Shown piece by piece: positions 50,134-57,848 of a stretch of DNA of 64,000 nucleotides (its first letter is position 1; the number at the start of each line of letters is the position of its first letter). This DNA comes from Rhizobium sp. Root1203 (GTDB taxonomy: Bacteria > Pseudomonadota > Alphaproteobacteria > Rhizobiales > Rhizobiaceae): NCBI RefSeq assembly GCF_001424945.1, contig NZ_LMCW01000034.1:91831-155830 (forward strand), given 5' to 3'. Made by a program: the position numbers and the translations under genes. Under the pieces are notes generated by a model. The model worked only from the letters and a program-made list of their open reading frames with translations, searched no databases and was not told the DNA's origin.

Positions 50134-51258
50134 ATGGCATATGACATTGACCCCTCCCTGCTGAAGAATTTATTGCCTGGCCTTGTTCACGCCGAGGACG
50201 GGCTGGCGAGGCTGGATGAGAGAGCGCAACGCTCCTCGGTCGGTGAGGGTTTCGCCGAACGCGGTCATTTCTTCGATGCCGTTGGCGCCATGTGGGTCGC
50301 AGGCGAGCTTGTGCACCTCGAAGACCTCGTTCTCCACGATGCGCATATGGATGCGCGGGCGCCGAGCCATGAGCTGACCATCGCACACGGGATCCTGCGC
50401 GCGCGGAGACGAATATGGATGAGTGCGCCGGCCTGGGCGCTCAGCAGTGCAGGCCTCGCGGTCCTCGCCGGAATCGGAGGCGAGGAGGAGCGGGCTCCCG
50501 AAAGCAAGAGTGCCGCGCCGGTTGTCGAGGAAGACGGCGAGGGGTTGGACGAGCCCCTGTCTGCCGAACTGGCAGAGATTGACGCCGTGCTGGAGCGCTC
50601 CCAGCGCTTGCTGGACAGCCATTTGGGCAGGCCAGCAGCGGGCGCTGTGACACGGCCGGTGATGGAAGCCCGTACTGACGATCCTCTCGGCCTCTTTGAC
50701 GACGAGGAGTGGGACGAAAAAGAGCGGCTGCGCGAATGGCGAAACCTTATCGTCGTCGCAGACGAACTGCCGCCGACGGTTGGAGCGGCACTGCTCTTCG
50801 AAGCATGGGAGAAAATCGAGCCGTTGCGACGCCAGCACTGGCTTGGCGGCCTGCTTGTTGCAAGCTACCTGCGGGCGCGCGGCAAGGTCACGTCACACCT
50901 GTTTTCGTTCTACGCGGGTCTGAAGACCATTCGTCACGAACGGCGGCGATCCCGAGACCGATCTGTGCGCCTGCAGTCTTTTCTTGAAGCCATGGCGGAG
51001 AGCGCCGGCCTTGGTCTGAGGGAGATGGACCGCCTTCTCCTTGCCCAGACACAGATGGAGATGCGTTTCAAGGATCGGCGTTCCAACAGCAGCCTGCCGG
51101 AACTCGCGAGCTTCGTGCTGTCGCGTCCGATGGTCTCCTCGACCATGGTGGCCCGCGAACTGCGGGTCAGCAGCCGGGGTGCTCTCAATTTGCTCAACGA
51201 TATCGGTATCCGCGAAATCACCGGGCGAGGACGCTACCGCGCCTGGGGCATCATCTGA
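50134..51258 (+). CDS. DUF1612/HTH protein (RHE_PE00001-like) in the repC position
   Basis: 374 residues. N-terminal part: LLPGLVHAEDGLARLDERAQRS, FFDAVGAMWVAGELVHLEDLVLHDAHMDARAPSHEL. A variable acidic middle (~125-195) follows, then DUF1612 (LPPTVGAALLFEAWEKIEPLRRQHWLGGLLVASYLRARGK) and a C-terminal helix-turn-helix (SSTMVARELRVSSRGALNLLNDIGIREITGRGRYRAWGI). It is not RepC by motif or organisation. Function unknown. It is co-transcribed with repAB and probably binds DNA. A terminator follows. Confidence 0.83.
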   Translation: MAYDIDPSLLKNLLPGLVHAEDGLARLDERAQRSSVGEGFAERGHFFDAVGAMWVAGELVHLEDLVLHDAHMDARAPSHELTIAHGILRARRRIWMSAPAWALSSAGLAVLAGIGGEEERAPESKSAAPVVEEDGEGLDEPLSAELAEIDAVLERSQRLLDSHLGRPAAGAVTRPVMEARTDDPLGLFDDEEWDEKERLREWRNLIVVADELPPTVGAALLFEAWEKIEPLRRQHWLGGLLVASYLRARGKVTSHLFSFYAGLKTIRHERRRSRDRSVRLQSFLEAMAESAGLGLREMDRLLLAQTQMEMRFKDRRSNSSLPELASFVLSRPMVSSTMVARELRVSSRGALNLLNDIGIREITGRGRYRAWGII

Positions 51259-51266
51259 ACTGCAGA

Positions 51267-51308
51267 CAAAAAGAAAAGTGGCCGGGCATGACCCGGCCAC
51301 TTCCCTTT
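51267..51308. terminator. Intrinsic terminator between convergent units
   Basis: A 10-bp stem AGTGGCCGGG/CCCGGCCACT (51277-51286, 51292-51301), five-base loop. Followed on minus by TTTCTTTTTGT (51276-51266), a good T-run for the Bax-inhibitor-like gene; on plus only TTCCCTTT. Probably works in both directions, better on minus. Confidence 0.7.
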
Positions 51309-51391
51309 GGTGAACACCCGATCCACGCATCCTGTCACAGAGTGCGGACCGGGCGCTCGAGCGCTTCCATTGCCCCCAGAAGCGCTTGTTC

Positions 51392-52102
51392 CTATTCCCG
51401 CTCGCCCGTGAAGTTGAGCAGCAGCTGGAAGATGTTGACGAAGTTCAGGTAGAGCGACAGCGCGCCGAAGACGGCAAGCTTCTGGTTCGATTCCTGGTCG
51501 TAATTTTCCCCGTACTGTTCCTTGATGTTCTGCGTGTCGTAGGCAGTCAAACCGACGAAGACGAGAATGCCGATGACGGAAATCGCAAACTGCAGTGCAC
51601 TTGAGCCGAGGAAGATGTTGACCACGCTGGCGATCACGACACCGATGAGGCCCATCATCAGGAATGAGCCCATGCGCGAAAGATCGCGCTTCGTCACATA
51701 GCCGTAAAGGCTCGTCGTGCCGAACATCGTTGCGGCGATGAAAAACGTGCGCGCAATGCTCGTGCCGGTGAAAACCAGGAAGACAGAAGCGAGGGACAGT
51801 CCCATGACGGCGCAGAACGCCCAGAACATCGTCTGAGCCGCACTTGCCGACATCGTCTGAATCTTGAACGAGAAGAAAAAGACGAAGGCGAGCGGCGCCA
51901 GCATGACCACCCACTTCAGCGGGGACTGGAAGATCGGCACGTAGAGGGCCGGCGTGCTGCCGACGACGAATGCGACAATACCTGTTATGACAAGGCCTAT
52001 GCCCATGTAGTTGTAGACGCGCAGCATGTGCTGGCGAAGACCCTCGTCAAAGAGTGCCTGCGAGCCAACGGCAGAGCCGTAGCGCTGATTGATCGGGTTC
52101 AT
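51392..52102 (-). CDS. Bax inhibitor-1/YccA family membrane protein
   Basis: 236 residues with seven predicted helices (GIGLVITGIVAFVVGSTPALYV; WVVMLAPLAFVFFFSF; FWAFCAVMGLSLASVFLVF; ATMFGTTSLYGYVTKRDLSRMGSFLMMGLIGVVIASVVNIFLGS) and the conserved acidic end GLTAYDTQNIKEQYGEN. Family members are proton-sensitive calcium leak channels or regulators of membrane proteases (E. coli YccA with FtsH). The role in rhizobia is not defined. Terminator downstream. Confidence 0.93.
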   Translation of the reverse strand: MNPINQRYGSAVGSQALFDEGLRQHMLRVYNYMGIGLVITGIVAFVVGSTPALYVPIFQSPLKWVVMLAPLAFVFFFSFKIQTMSASAAQTMFWAFCAVMGLSLASVFLVFTGTSIARTFFIAATMFGTTSLYGYVTKRDLSRMGSFLMMGLIGVVIASVVNIFLGSSALQFAISVIGILVFVGLTAYDTQNIKEQYGENYDQESNQKLAVFGALSLYLNFVNIFQLLLNFTGERE

Positions 52103-52121
52103 ACAGATCTCCTCGATTGAA

Positions 52122-52889
52122 CTAGTAAAGGGTACGGGCGAGCTGGTCGGCTGCTCGGTCCAGGGGGATGGTGCGGTCGGCGGTCACAAGCGCGTAGGCC
52201 ACATCGCCGATCTGCCAATAGGCAGCCTCGGCATTGTCCAAAGCGATATGCTTTACCGACTGAACGGAAAACGCGCCCGGCCGGACGGCAAACAGAGAAA
52301 TCTGTTTCGAGTCTTCGGTGCGGATTGCCATTTCGACGCTAGGGCCGAACTCCGAGGGGAAAATCTGTACATCGGAGATCGTCCAGTCCTTCGGAATCTG
52401 CGGCATCACGATGGCCGTTGCAGCGCGGATATCCTCCGCCTTGTAGCTTGCAACGACCTGTGACGGCACGGATTGCCGCAGGATTGCGGTATGATACGCC
52501 CGAACAGCATCCTCTACATAGGCCGGGGCAGGGACGGAGGCCGCGACCTCCGTTGCGGTAAATGCGCCGAACGACGTATGCGCCACCCATCCAGCCGCAA
52601 CGAGAACTCCAACGGCGGCGATCCGCTGGACCGTCTGAAATATGCGACCGTAAGCGAGACCGCGCTCAAGACGCCGCGCGGCGTCGCGCGTCTCCGCACG
52701 GCCAAACGTGCTATCGTTCGCCAACGCCAGGCGCAGCTCGCCCCGGATGCTGAGATCAGCCATCACCTTGGCCGCGGTCGCCGGGTTCTCCGACAGGTAG
52801 GATTCGACCTGGATGCGGCGCGCAACGTCGAGTTCGCCGTCCACATAGGCGTCGAGATCGGCGTCGATGATCGGATCAACTGTGTTCAT
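52122..52889 (-). CDS. Anti-sigma factor, single-pass membrane protein
   Basis: 255 residues. The N-terminal cytoplasmic helical domain (DADLDAYVDGELDVARRIQVESYLSENPATAAKVMADL) resembles anti-sigma domains without the zinc motif. One membrane helix at ~88-108 (IAAVGVLVAAGWVAHTSFGAF) is followed by a periplasmic C-terminal domain with IPKDWTISDVQIFPSEFGPSVEMAIRT. It overlaps the sigma gene by 14 bases and presumably holds the sigma at the membrane until an unknown signal. Confidence 0.88.
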   Translation of the reverse strand: MNTVDPIIDADLDAYVDGELDVARRIQVESYLSENPATAAKVMADLSIRGELRLALANDSTFGRAETRDAARRLERGLAYGRIFQTVQRIAAVGVLVAAGWVAHTSFGAFTATEVAASVPAPAYVEDAVRAYHTAILRQSVPSQVVASYKAEDIRAATAIVMPQIPKDWTISDVQIFPSEFGPSVEMAIRTEDSKQISLFAVRPGAFSVQSVKHIALDNAEAAYWQIGDVAYALVTADRTIPLDRAADQLARTLY

Positions 52890-53415
52890 TGCCGCCCCCT
52901 TCGATCAATCTCAAATGCGAGCTACGTGGTGTCTTTTCTTCGAACTCGCGCAACTGCGCACGTGCACGCGAAATCCGCGACATCAATGTGCCGAGCGGAA
53001 TACCGAGCGCAGCGGCGGCCTCCTGATAGGAGAGATCCTCGATCGCCACGAGATGAAGCGCCTCGCGCTGCTCTTCCGGAAGGCGGAAGAAGGCGCCGCG
53101 CACCTGCTGCAATCGCACGGCATGCTCCTGGCCGGCCGGAAGAGACTGATCGGCCTCGGCTGCCGCTTCATCGTGCCGCCGCGTCAGCGATCGGCTCTGC
53201 CGGACGCGGTCAATGTGAGCGTTGTGTAAAATGGAGAGGAGCCATGTGCGCAGGTTGCGTCCATGACGGAAGCTCTGTTTCTTTTCGAATGCCCGAACCA
53301 GGGCATCATGGACCAGATCCTCGGCGTCATCCGAATTGCGCACAAGCGAGCGGGCGTAGCGCCGAAGCGCTGCGAGCTGGCCAATGACATCGAATGGGCG
53401 TTCTTTCCGTTCCAT
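52876..53415 (-). CDS. ECF RNA polymerase sigma factor
   Basis: 179 residues from ATG 53415. Region 2: RYARSLVRNSDDAEDLVHDALVRAFEKKQSFRHGRNLRTWLLSILHN. Region 4: RLPEEQREALHLVAIEDLSYQEAAAALGIPLGTLMSRISRARAQLREF. Partner of the following anti-sigma gene. It lacks PhyR/NepR neighbours and so is probably not EcfG. An ECF-like promoter lies directly in front, suggesting autoregulation and a nearly leaderless message. Confidence 0.93.
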   Translation of the reverse strand: MERKERPFDVIGQLAALRRYARSLVRNSDDAEDLVHDALVRAFEKKQSFRHGRNLRTWLLSILHNAHIDRVRQSRSLTRRHDEAAAEADQSLPAGQEHAVRLQQVRGAFFRLPEEQREALHLVAIEDLSYQEAAAALGIPLGTLMSRISRARAQLREFEEKTPRSSHLRLIEGGGNEHS

Positions 53416-53422
53416 GAATGAG

Positions 53423-53451
53423 TATACGAACCTGCGCGCGGTTTTATTCCC
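53423..53451 (-). promoter_or_regulatory. Candidate autoregulated ECF promoter
   Basis: Read on minus: GGGAAT (53451-53446), 17 bases, CGTATA (53428-53423), then seven bases to the sigma ATG. The form is typical of ECF-dependent promoters; the group-specific consensus is not known to me. Confidence 0.45.
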
Positions 53452-53564
53452 GGGAAACTGAAAAAATCGCACTTTCGCGCATGTCGGGACGCGAGCATGG
53501 TTCGCCTCGCAAATTCACCTGCCGGGCGTCCGGAATCATGGATCCCCCGCTTGCGGCAAGCGTG

Positions 53565-53963
53565 CTAGGCGTCACGTTCACCCGACAGCTCGCCCAGGAT
53601 CGGGCAATCCGGGCGTTCGTTGCCATGGCAGGCGTGAACGAGATGCTCAAGGGTTCGGCGCAATTCCGTCAACTCGCGGATCTTGCGGTCAATTTCCGAG
53701 AGCTTGGTCTGCGTGATTTCCTTGACGTCGGCGCTTGCGCGGCTCTTGTCTTCGTACAGCGCCAGCAACTGCCGACACTCCTCGACCGAAAAACCAAGGC
53801 CGCGGGACCTCTGGAGAAATCGTAGCTTGTGAACGTCCGTCATCGCGTAGTCGCGATAGCCGTTTCCGCCCCGGTCGGGACGGATCAGGCCGATGTCCTC
53901 ATAATAGCGGATGGTTTTCGACGGCAGGCCGGAGCGTTCCGATGCTTCACCGATATTCATCAT
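53565..53963 (-). CDS. cueR: Copper-responsive MerR-family regulator CueR
   Basis: 132 residues. MerR helix-turn-helix (NIGEASERSGLPSKTIRYYEDIGLIRPDRGGNGYRDY), a dimerisation coiled coil, and C-terminal CHGNERPDC, the two Cys seven residues apart that bind Cu(I). It activates copA through a 19-base-spaced promoter, which is present at 56498-56528. It lies six bases downstream of the ATPase gene, so it is made from the operon it activates. Confidence 0.92.
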   Translation of the reverse strand: MMNIGEASERSGLPSKTIRYYEDIGLIRPDRGGNGYRDYAMTDVHKLRFLQRSRGLGFSVEECRQLLALYEDKSRASADVKEITQTKLSEIDRKIRELTELRRTLEHLVHACHGNERPDCPILGELSGERDA

Positions 53964-53969
53964 CGTCTC

Positions 53970-56462
53970 CTATAGCCTGGCGAACCTAAGTCTCAGTGCA
54001 TTGCTGATGACCGATACGGATGACAGGCTCATAGCGGCGGCCGCGATCATCGGCGACAGCAGCAGCCCGAAGACCGGATAGAGCACGCCTGCGGCAAGCG
54101 GTACGCCGAGCGCATTGTAGCCGAACGCGAAGCCGAGGTTCTGGCGAATGTTGCGCATCGTTGCTTCCGCAAGCCCCCGCGCCCGCACAATGCCGTTGAG
54201 GTCGCCTTTCACCAGGGTGATCCCCGCGCTTTCCATCGCAACGTCAGCGCCCGTGCCCATGGCGATCCCGACATCGGCAGCAGCAAGCGCCGGCGCATCG
54301 TTGACGCCGTCGCCTGCCATGGCGATTACCGCGCCCGTGGAACGAAGTCCATCGATCAGCGCCTTCTTACCTTCGGGCAGGATATCGGCACGAACGTCAT
54401 CGATCCCGAGGCTCCTTGCAACGGCACGCGCAGTCCGCTCGTTGTCGCCCGTCGCCATGATGATCCTCAAGCCGCGATCGTGGAGCGCCTTGATGGCAGC
54501 GGCCGTCGTCGGCTTGATCCGGTCGGCAACTGCCACGAAGCCGGCAAGTTCGGCGTCCGCCGCAACGAACATCACGGTCTTGCCCTCATCCCGCAGCGAC
54601 TGAAGCCGGGCGGAAAGCGGTGCGACGTCGATGCCGAGATCCTCCATCATCGCGGCATTTCCGAGTGCGATCGTTGCATCTGCGACCCTGCCAAAGACAC
54701 CCTTGCCGGTTCTGGCCTCGAACGCGCTGACGTCGGTCAGCGCGACGCCGCGTTCCCTGGCGCCCGAAAGGATGGCTTCGGCAAGCGGGTGCTCGGATCC
54801 GCGCTCGAGGCTGGCGGCCAGCCTCAGGAGCTGCTCTTCGTCCAGCCGGCCGAGCGTCACGACATCGGTCAGCCTCGGCTTACCTTCTGTGAGTGTGCCC
54901 GTCTTGTCGACGATCAGGGTGTCGACCTTGGCGAAACGCTCAAGCGCCTCGGCATCCTTGATCAACACGCCCTCATGAGCGCCGCGGCCCGTGGCGATCA
55001 TGATCGACATCGGCGTTGCAAGGCCCAGCGCGCATGGGCAGGCGATGATCAGGACGGCGACGGCGGCAAGAAGCGCATGCGCCATGCGTGGCTCAGGGCC
55101 GACAAAAGCCCAGACGACGAACGCGAGCAGGGCGGCGGCCACGACGGCGGGAACGAAGACCGCCGAAACGCGATCCACCGCACCTTGTATGGGCGCCCGC
55201 GAACGTTGGGCCTTGGCGACCATGTCGACGATGCGCGACAAAGTCGTTTCTACGCCAACCTTTTCGGCAGTCATGATAAGCATGCCGTTCTTGTTGATGG
55301 TCCCTCCGGTGACACCGTCGCCCGTTTCCTTTTCGACTGGCATCGCCTCGCCGGTAATCATGGATTCATCGACAGTGGATTCCCCTTCGATGATCGATCC
55401 GTCGACGGGGATACGTTCACCGGGGCGCACGCGAAGGCGGTCTCCGACTGCAATGTCATCGACCGGAACGTCGGTTTCCGCGCCGTCCGCCCCAAGCCGT
55501 CTCGCCGTCTTTGGCGCAAGGTCGAGAAGGGCGCGGATGGCGGAGCCTGTCTTCTCGCGTGCTTTCAGCTCGAGCACCTGGCCGACGAAGACGAGCGCGA
55601 CGATGACCGCAGCCGCCTCGAAATAGACCGGAACGGCGTCGCCATGACCGCGGAACGTATGCGGAAAGAGGCCCGGAGCGAGTGTCGCCACCACACTATA
55701 GAGGTATGCGGTGCCGACGCCGAGGCCGATCAATGACCACATGTTCGGGCTGCGGTTGACGAGCGATGCCCATGCGCGGCGGAAGAAGGGAAGGGCGGCC
55801 CAGACGACCACGGGCGTGGCAAGAAGCAGCTCAATAAAGGACGACAGCCGTTCACCGATCAGGTCGCGCAACGGCAATCCGACCATCGGTGCCATGCTGA
55901 TGAACAGCAGCGGGATCGACAACGCAGCGCTGACCCACAGCCGGTGCGTGAAGTCGACAAGTTCGGGGTTCGGGCCTTCGTCCGCAGGCGGAATGCCCAT
56001 CGGTTCCAGCGCCATGCCGCACTTCGGGCAATCGCCCGGGCGATCGCTGACCACGTCCGGATGCATCGGGCAGGTGTAGAGAGTGCCCTCAGGCATTGCC
56101 TTTGCAACCGGCCTGCTTCCGTCGCGATAGACCGCAGGATCCGTTTCGAACTTCGTCTTGCATCCGGCCGAGCAGAAATAGAACTTTTCGCCCTTGAATT
56201 TCAGGAAATGCTCTGCAGTGGCGCGATCAACGTTCATGCCGCAGACCGGGTCTATCCCCGTCAGGTATTCCTCGGGTGCCGCCTCGAACTTATTCCGGCA
56301 CCCGTCGGAGCAGAACCGATAGTTCCGGCCCCCATGGTCGAGCGAGGGCTTGCCCCCAGTCGGATCGACGGTCATGCCACAGACCGGATCGCGCACCAGA
56401 CCTTCATCAGCCTCGTCACGGTGATGATCTTGGTGATCGTGATGGCAGTGGGTGTGATCCAT
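53970..56462 (-). CDS. copA: Copper-exporting P1B-type ATPase with YHS domains
   Basis: 830 residues. A His-rich start (HTHCHHDHQDHH) precedes two YHS domains (DPVCGMTVDP...FCSDGCRNKF and DPVCGMNVDR...FCSAGCKTKF), a heavy-metal-binding YTCPMHPDVVSDRPGDCPKCGM, then membrane helices. The core has TGEAMPVEKE, the metal-site CPC in IIACPCALG, phosphorylation DKTGT, SEHPLAEAI and GDGVNDAPALAAADVGIAMG. There is no HMA domain; YHS domains take its place, as in CopA2-like forms. It exports Cu(I) to the periplasm. Ribosome site AAGGAG precedes the ATG. Confidence 0.93.
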   Translation of the reverse strand: MDHTHCHHDHQDHHRDEADEGLVRDPVCGMTVDPTGGKPSLDHGGRNYRFCSDGCRNKFEAAPEEYLTGIDPVCGMNVDRATAEHFLKFKGEKFYFCSAGCKTKFETDPAVYRDGSRPVAKAMPEGTLYTCPMHPDVVSDRPGDCPKCGMALEPMGIPPADEGPNPELVDFTHRLWVSAALSIPLLFISMAPMVGLPLRDLIGERLSSFIELLLATPVVVWAALPFFRRAWASLVNRSPNMWSLIGLGVGTAYLYSVVATLAPGLFPHTFRGHGDAVPVYFEAAAVIVALVFVGQVLELKAREKTGSAIRALLDLAPKTARRLGADGAETDVPVDDIAVGDRLRVRPGERIPVDGSIIEGESTVDESMITGEAMPVEKETGDGVTGGTINKNGMLIMTAEKVGVETTLSRIVDMVAKAQRSRAPIQGAVDRVSAVFVPAVVAAALLAFVVWAFVGPEPRMAHALLAAVAVLIIACPCALGLATPMSIMIATGRGAHEGVLIKDAEALERFAKVDTLIVDKTGTLTEGKPRLTDVVTLGRLDEEQLLRLAASLERGSEHPLAEAILSGARERGVALTDVSAFEARTGKGVFGRVADATIALGNAAMMEDLGIDVAPLSARLQSLRDEGKTVMFVAADAELAGFVAVADRIKPTTAAAIKALHDRGLRIIMATGDNERTARAVARSLGIDDVRADILPEGKKALIDGLRSTGAVIAMAGDGVNDAPALAAADVGIAMGTGADVAMESAGITLVKGDLNGIVRARGLAEATMRNIRQNLGFAFGYNALGVPLAAGVLYPVFGLLLSPMIAAAAMSLSSVSVISNALRLRFARL

Positions 56463-56497
56463 AAGATTCTCCTTCGCCCACGGGGGCGGTGGATAGG

Positions 56498-56528
56498 CTT
56501 ATGAACCTTCCAGCGACTGGAAGGTCAA
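56498..56528 (-). promoter_or_regulatory. CueR operator/promoter of copA
   Basis: Perfect dyad ACCTTCCA-N5-TGGAAGGT (56505-56525). On minus it lies between -35 TTGACC (56528-56523) and -10 CATAAG (56503-56498) with a 19-base spacer, the classical over-long spacing of MerR-type activation. The copA ATG is at 56462. Confidence 0.9.
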
Positions 56529-56621
56529 GAAGAAAATGATCCTCTGGCGGAATTGTTGGTCGCGGGTACCGCCGGGCAGGCGAGACGTCGCCGTAGGCTG
56601 CCCTTGTAGACGTCAAAGCCC

Positions 56622-57821
56622 TCAGATGAGATTTCCGTCTCTCGCCACGAGTTTGCCGCCCTTATAGACGGAACGCTGCTTTGGAAGCTCGACTACCGCG
56701 TGCGGAATGTGTTCGGCCTCGAGCACGACGAAATCGGCTTTTGCGCCTTCGACAAGGCCGTAGCCCTCAATCCCCAGTGCCTTGGCCCCTGCGGCTGTCA
56801 CGACGTCGAACGCGGCCTCCAGTTCTTCATCCGTATAGAATCCGGAACGATAGCCGATCATCATCGCCCGGCTCAACATGTCGCCATCGCCATACGGCCA
56901 CCAGGAATCGCGGATATTGTCGCTGCCGGAGAACACCGTAACCCCAGCCGATCGGAGGAGCACGACCGGTGGAAAACTGTGTGCACCGGGTGCATTGGTC
57001 ATGATGGATACGCCCGAGCCCGCAAGTTTCTCCGCTGTCCGTTTCGCCATATCGGCTGACACGTCACCAAGCCCGTAGGCATGACTGACGGCGACGCGCC
57101 CCTGCATGCCGAGCGCCGACGCCCGGTCGCATATCTGCTCGATGGTGAAGACCCCGAGCGTACCCGCGTCGTGCAGATGAATGTCGACCCCCACGCCGCG
57201 CCGCTCAGCGATACCGAAGACAACGTTCAAGTGACCCTCCACGTCGCGGTCGAAGCTTGCCGGATCGAGGCCGCCGACGAGATCGGCACCGAGACCGATC
57301 GCTGCGTCCATCAGGTCAGCCGTGCCTGGGCTTTTCAGGATACCGCTTTGCGGGAAGGCAACGAGCTGAATATCGATCAGATTGCGATATTCCTCGCGGA
57401 CCTTGAGGATAGTCTCGAGCGACGTCAGCCCGACCGAGGCATCGACCATCACATGGCTGCGCATGATCGTGGCCCCATGTGCGATGCAAAGCTCCAGCTG
57501 CTTGCGCGCGCGGACGTCCATCGGCTCGGCGATCGCCATGTTCTGGCGCTGAAACGCGACCCGCTCGTGCACGTCGAAACCGTTGGTGCAAGGCTTGTGC
57601 GAAATCCATTTGCCGCCGTAAAAACTCGTATCGAGGTGGATGTGACCTTCTACGAAGCCAGGCAGCAGCAGCGCGCCGGCGAGGTCTATGATCTCCTGCC
57701 CATCCCCTGCATCGTTTCCGCCAGTGCTGATCGCGGTGATGCGTCCACCGGACATCGTGACGTTCCGGAGCTTTCCATCAGGGAATTTCGCGCGTGTGAA
57801 GAGGGTCTGGCTGAAGGTCAA
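56622..57821 (-). CDS. Cytosine-deaminase-like amidohydrolase
   Basis: 399 residues, TTG start at 57821 with GGAG seven bases ahead. Amidohydrolase barrel: GHIHLDT (metal His-x-His), HGATIMRSHVMVDASVGL, VDIHLHDAG, VSHAYGLGD and SGSDNIRDSWWPYGDGDMLSRAMMIGYRSGF, which resembles the Asp-containing motif of cytosine deaminase. The usual His-x-Asp-Glu at the fourth strand reads HLHD, so the catalytic Glu of cytosine deaminase is not in its normal place. The substrate may be another cyclic amidine or ureide. Not linked to a pyrimidine operon here. Confidence 0.78.
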   Translation of the reverse strand: MTFSQTLFTRAKFPDGKLRNVTMSGGRITAISTGGNDAGDGQEIIDLAGALLLPGFVEGHIHLDTSFYGGKWISHKPCTNGFDVHERVAFQRQNMAIAEPMDVRARKQLELCIAHGATIMRSHVMVDASVGLTSLETILKVREEYRNLIDIQLVAFPQSGILKSPGTADLMDAAIGLGADLVGGLDPASFDRDVEGHLNVVFGIAERRGVGVDIHLHDAGTLGVFTIEQICDRASALGMQGRVAVSHAYGLGDVSADMAKRTAEKLAGSGVSIMTNAPGAHSFPPVVLLRSAGVTVFSGSDNIRDSWWPYGDGDMLSRAMMIGYRSGFYTDEELEAAFDVVTAAGAKALGIEGYGLVEGAKADFVVLEAEHIPHAVVELPKQRSVYKGGKLVARDGNLI

Positions 57822-57848
57822 CGTCTTGCTCCGATTTTTCTATTGCTA

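Noticed and set aside
50134..51258. Divergent RepC initiator
   Set aside because: Motifs match DUF1612 plus a C-terminal HTH, and the repB-repC intergenic region is missing.
54480..55736. 418-residue plus frame opposite copA
   Set aside because: Antisense shadow; the minus frame has all P-type ATPase motifs.
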